A DNA stretch of 6,831 nt from Nitrosopumilaceae archaeon. GTDB lineage: Archaea > Thermoproteota > Nitrososphaeria > Nitrososphaerales > Nitrosopumilaceae. The stretch is taken from NCBI GenBank assembly GCA_007571225.1, contig RKRU01000212.1, positions 1 through 6,831 on the forward strand. The letters run 5' to 3'. The notes under the pieces are model-generated. The model ran no database searches and was not told the DNA's origin. It saw only the letters and a list, made by a program, of their open reading frames with translations. A program made the position numbers and the translations under genes. Below, piece by piece: positions 4,952 through 6,831 of the stretch; the first letter of the stretch is position 1, and the number at the start of each line of letters is the position of its first letter.

Positions 4952-5038
4952 ATGCCAGATCTAAATGATTTACCTGTTGCGGGTGAACTATTGCATGACT
5001 GGACGGCGCGGTTGCAATACTGTAAACAACAGGTTTAA
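4952..5038 (+). CDS. Small leaderless-type ORF (28 aa) upstream of the HNH gene
   Basis: ATG to TAA encodes 28 residues beginning MPDLNDLPVAGELLHDW and ending KQQV. The composition is ordinary for a soluble helical peptide, with no motif recognised. Support is positional: the ATG sits where transcription from the TATA box at 4924-4932 should start, so a leaderless message would be translated from it first. Its TAA is followed after one base by the ATG of the next mini-ORF. It could be a regulatory upstream ORF, a tiny real protein or chance. Confidence 0.35.
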   Translation: MPDLNDLPVAGELLHDWTARLQYCKQQV

Positions 5039-5039
5039 G

Positions 5040-5108
5040 ATGACTACCGTCCATCGTTTAAGGATTGGAACTGAAAAAAAGAAGTCATATTATAATGCCG
5101 CCTGGTAA
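5040..5108 (+). CDS. Mini-ORF (22 aa) overlapping the HNH gene start
   Basis: ATG to TAA, 22 residues, basic (MTTVHRLRIGTEKKKSYY and on). It starts one base after the preceding mini-ORF stops and overlaps the HNH ATG by 14 nt in another frame, so a terminating ribosome would be close to the HNH start. It contains a run of seven A followed by G at about 5073-5080. The main gene is in the +1 frame relative to it, so a normal -1 slip would not join them. Existence as a protein is doubtful; a coupling or leader role is inference. Confidence 0.25.
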   Translation: MTTVHRLRIGTEKKKSYYNAAW

Positions 5109-6504
5109 AATGTTCAGATGGGCTGTTCTGACGAGCCTGTCTGGGCAGGGAATGAAGATAGGTGAGATAGAGCTGTTGCACGGACGCAGCTATCCCGGCG
5201 ACGAATCACAGAATTCCTTCAGAGAGCAGTCCGTTTGGCACAACAAGCGCAGCCTTGATCTGCATGTGGCAGAGCTGCTAAAACTAGATCCCGACATCCT
5301 GTTAGGTTCGCAGAGGCAATCGTCTGACTTTGCAAGTAAGGTGTCGGCACAGGTTTCGTTCCTGCGCAAAAAAGGTCATATAATAGACTGGAATGCGGGG
5401 AGCCGGTTTGGAATCTGGAGGATGACAGACGCAGACGGTCAGTCTGGAATTGATGCCGGCACGCTTGAAGGTGTCACTGCCACCGTCACTGTGCCGCCTG
5501 CTGCCGTGCCGCCGACTACTAGTGCGGGACTGCCGAGCAACTTTTTATCAATACTTACACATGGTGTGAAGGACAATACGTACAAGTTTGCACTTGCTCG
5601 AGCGCTAATTGAATTTTGCAGGGAGCAGCGGCGCGGCGAAAGGAACCTAAAGGTCCCGTATACATATCTGGCAGAAAAGTTTCTCCGTTACTACTGGTTT
5701 CAAGCCTGCATACTGAGGATACGGCAGAACTTTAAGCCCAACATGCCCCCGCGAATCATCACCATAATAAACGAGATATTCGATGATGGCGCGCCGGGAT
5801 CGTTTGACCGCCTTGACCCCGCACGTGTACAAAAGGCCAAACAGAAGATCCTCAAGAATGTCTTTGGACACGCCAGATCAAAGACATCCTTGGTGGTGCC
5901 GCGGTTCCAGAAGATTCGGGTAGGTAGGGAGAGTATGGAGGTGCAGTCGTTTTATGAGTATGATGACGACAGGCAGCTTCTGGTACTGAAACCGGATGCG
6001 TTTGACTTTCTAAGGGACAACCATGCTATGCTCACCAAGGTAGTTATACTGGAATGGACCAAGCTTCTAGAACGTATTAATCCCTCGCTGCCCAAGCTGG
6101 CTGCCAAGCTGGAGACGAATGCATCTGCAGTTAAGCGTAGATCGCTGGCAGAATATCGTAAACTCTTTTTGCCATATGACAATCACTGTTTTTACTGCCG
6201 CAGCATACTAGAGCCTGGATTCATCGATGTAGACCACGTGATCCCATGGTCGTACATATATGATGATAATGCGTGGAACTTGGTGCTTGCGTGCAACGAG
6301 TGTAACTGTAAGAAGAGCGACTCCCTGCCGTATGACGAGTTTTGGAATGCGCTCATAAGCAGAAACTACAGACATTACGGGGAGATAAAAAAACTCAAGG
6401 AATCTCTTGACCTGCTTAGCCGGGGCAGGGGATGGGAGCCTGAGGTGGAGAACTATTACACGCAGTGTCTGGAGTATGGGTTCGGAAAGATACGGCTTCC
6501 CTAG
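5095..6504 (+). CDS. HNH endonuclease with winged-helix-like N-terminal domain
   Basis: 469 aa in three parts. Residues 6-112 look like a winged-helix DNA-binding domain of the Mrr-N kind: RWAVLTSLSGQGMKIGEIELL, then ASKVSAQVSFLRKKGHI ending GIWRMTD. A Pro/Ala/Thr-rich linker (about 130-145) follows, then a charged helical middle part (about 150-350). The HNH domain is at about 365-410: C365-x2-C368, DVDHVIPW with the catalytic His at 381, then NLVLACNECN (N395, C400, C403, N404) and the KKSD tail. The four Cys form the zinc site and all key residues are present, so it should be active as a metal-dependent DNA nuclease. The family role (restriction or defence) is likely but the target is unknown. 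The frame extends to a TTG at 5065; I chose the first ATG. An ATG at 5110 is also possible. No methylase or helicase partner is in view. Confidence 0.85.
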   Translation: MPPGKMFRWAVLTSLSGQGMKIGEIELLHGRSYPGDESQNSFREQSVWHNKRSLDLHVAELLKLDPDILLGSQRQSSDFASKVSAQVSFLRKKGHIIDWNAGSRFGIWRMTDADGQSGIDAGTLEGVTATVTVPPAAVPPTTSAGLPSNFLSILTHGVKDNTYKFALARALIEFCREQRRGERNLKVPYTYLAEKFLRYYWFQACILRIRQNFKPNMPPRIITIINEIFDDGAPGSFDRLDPARVQKAKQKILKNVFGHARSKTSLVVPRFQKIRVGRESMEVQSFYEYDDDRQLLVLKPDAFDFLRDNHAMLTKVVILEWTKLLERINPSLPKLAAKLETNASAVKRRSLAEYRKLFLPYDNHCFYCRSILEPGFIDVDHVIPWSYIYDDNAWNLVLACNECNCKKSDSLPYDEFWNALISRNYRHYGEIKKLKESLDLLSRGRGWEPEVENYYTQCLEYGFGKIRLP

Positions 6505-6549
6505 AATGGATGGATATGTCCGGCAGGCCACTATCTGGTTCACGTCTTG

Positions 6550-6696
6550 ATGTATGAACTGCTGTACGTGGCAAGAAACGTGGTGCACTCTGCACAGTAT
6601 GACTGCATCCCCTGTATGTGCTGCATCTTGACAGGGCATCACAAGCCCACTTGTCTGTGTTTTGTACCTAGATGCGGGATTTTGTGTGGAAAGTGA
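6550..6696 (+). CDS. Possible Cys-rich small protein (48 aa), doubtful
   Basis: ATG to TGA encodes 48 residues starting MYELLYVARNVVHSAQYD. Eight Cys (19, 22, 24, 25, 35, 37, 42, 46) and two adjacent His (30, 31) form CxxCxCC ... HH ... CxC ... C ... C, which could bind metal. It starts 45 nt after the HNH stop on the same strand, so it could be cotranscribed, and the terminator lies behind it. Against it: no ribosome-binding site, and the Cys codons come from generally TGT/TGC-rich DNA that also gives a Cys-bearing ORF in the neighbouring frame (ATG at 6554). Confidence 0.22.
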   Translation: MYELLYVARNVVHSAQYDCIPCMCCILTGHHKPTCLCFVPRCGILCGK

Positions 6697-6745
6697 TTTT
6701 ATCTGCTCCTTAACTGGCTCCATCAACCTTGTTATATGTACTCAA

Positions 6746-6778
6746 GCACTACTAAAAAACTCATACTGCACTACTAAA
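6746..6778. repeat. Two 11-bp direct repeats
   Basis: gcactactaaa occurs at 6746-6756 and 6768-6778, 22 bp (about two helical turns) apart, each preceded by an actca shortly upstream. It sits directly before the terminator. It could be a binding site or a small duplication. Confidence 0.6.
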
Positions 6779-6803
6779 GAGGTCTTTTTTACAGTTATTT
6801 TTT
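6776..6803 (+). terminator. T-rich transcription terminator
   Basis: aaaga-gg-tcttt (6776-6787) runs into two T6 tracts (6785-6790 and 6798-6803). Tandem T-tracts on the sense strand are the usual archaeal stop signal. It would end plus-strand transcripts of the HNH gene, about 270 nt after its stop codon. Confidence 0.6.
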
Positions 6804-6831
6804 GTGCTAGGCAGGGCAGGTAAAGTTATAC

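Larger units (their letters stand above)
6505..6831. other. Intergenic region after the HNH gene
   Basis: Apart from the doubtful Cys-rich mini-ORF, a short direct repeat and a T-rich terminator (separate entries), nothing is supported here. The minus-strand frame open from 6726 into the HNH gene is a shadow of the HNH coding sequence. No tRNA or clear start of a further gene is seen before the window ends. Confidence 0.5.

Noticed and set aside
5073..5080. Programmed frameshift at A AAA AAG joining the 22-codon ORF to the HNH frame
   Set aside because: The heptamer is in the right phase for a -1 slip, but the HNH frame is +1 relative to the mini-ORF; the -1 frame reaches a TAA within five codons.
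6535..6550. tRNA-like ggttcacgtct
   Set aside because: It resembles a T-arm only in a few bases; no acceptor, D or anticodon stem can be drawn around it.
6208..6726. 172-codon minus-strand open frame
   Set aside because: Most of it is antisense to the HNH domain with its fixed Cys and His codons; no domain is seen in the translation.

Overview
The window looks like chromosomal DNA of an ammonia-oxidising-type archaeon (Nitrososphaerota/Thaumarchaeota). The minus strand carries the archaeal gene order L7Ae - S28e - L24e - nucleoside diphosphate kinase - aIF5B, all proteins of the archaeal/eukaryotic type. Base composition is roughly balanced, much less AT-rich than free-living Nitrosopumilus. 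A Cenarchaeum-like or other higher-GC lineage is therefore my best guess, made from memory rather than from a search.

Layout. 1-246 is non-coding apart from a start-less open stretch, and ends in a 32-nt strictly alternating pyrimidine-purine tract directly behind the aIF5B stop. 247-3296 (minus) is one compact translation operon with gaps of 2-7 nt or a 4-nt overlap. Its promoter lies at about 3338-3357. Two genes start at TTG (ndk, aIF5B), and L7Ae appears to start at ACG. Several starts sit 6-7 nt behind a GTGA motif that contains the upstream stop codon.

3297-3762 is a divergent, gene-free control region holding three units of a 58-bp tandem repeat plus a decayed fourth. A HEAT-repeat protein (3763-4353, plus) starts leaderless right after it. 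It runs through an ATGA overlap into a 30-codon ORF with tandem MNTE repeats, and through a second ATGA overlap into an unrecognised 76-aa acidic protein (ends 4669).

4670-4951 contains two 36-bp direct repeats spaced 35 bp apart (CRISPR-like geometry, but only two copies), a small hairpin and a strong TATA box. Behind that box come two very short ORFs (28 and 22 codons) and then a 469-aa HNH nuclease with a winged-helix-like N-terminus (5095-6504). The rest holds a doubtful Cys-rich mini-ORF, a short direct repeat and a T-rich terminator.

The left half is core housekeeping. The right half (3.4-6.8 kb) looks accessory: repeat-rich, small unrecognised genes and a nuclease typical of restriction or defence proteins. 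Whether the HEAT operon and the HNH gene act together cannot be decided from this window.
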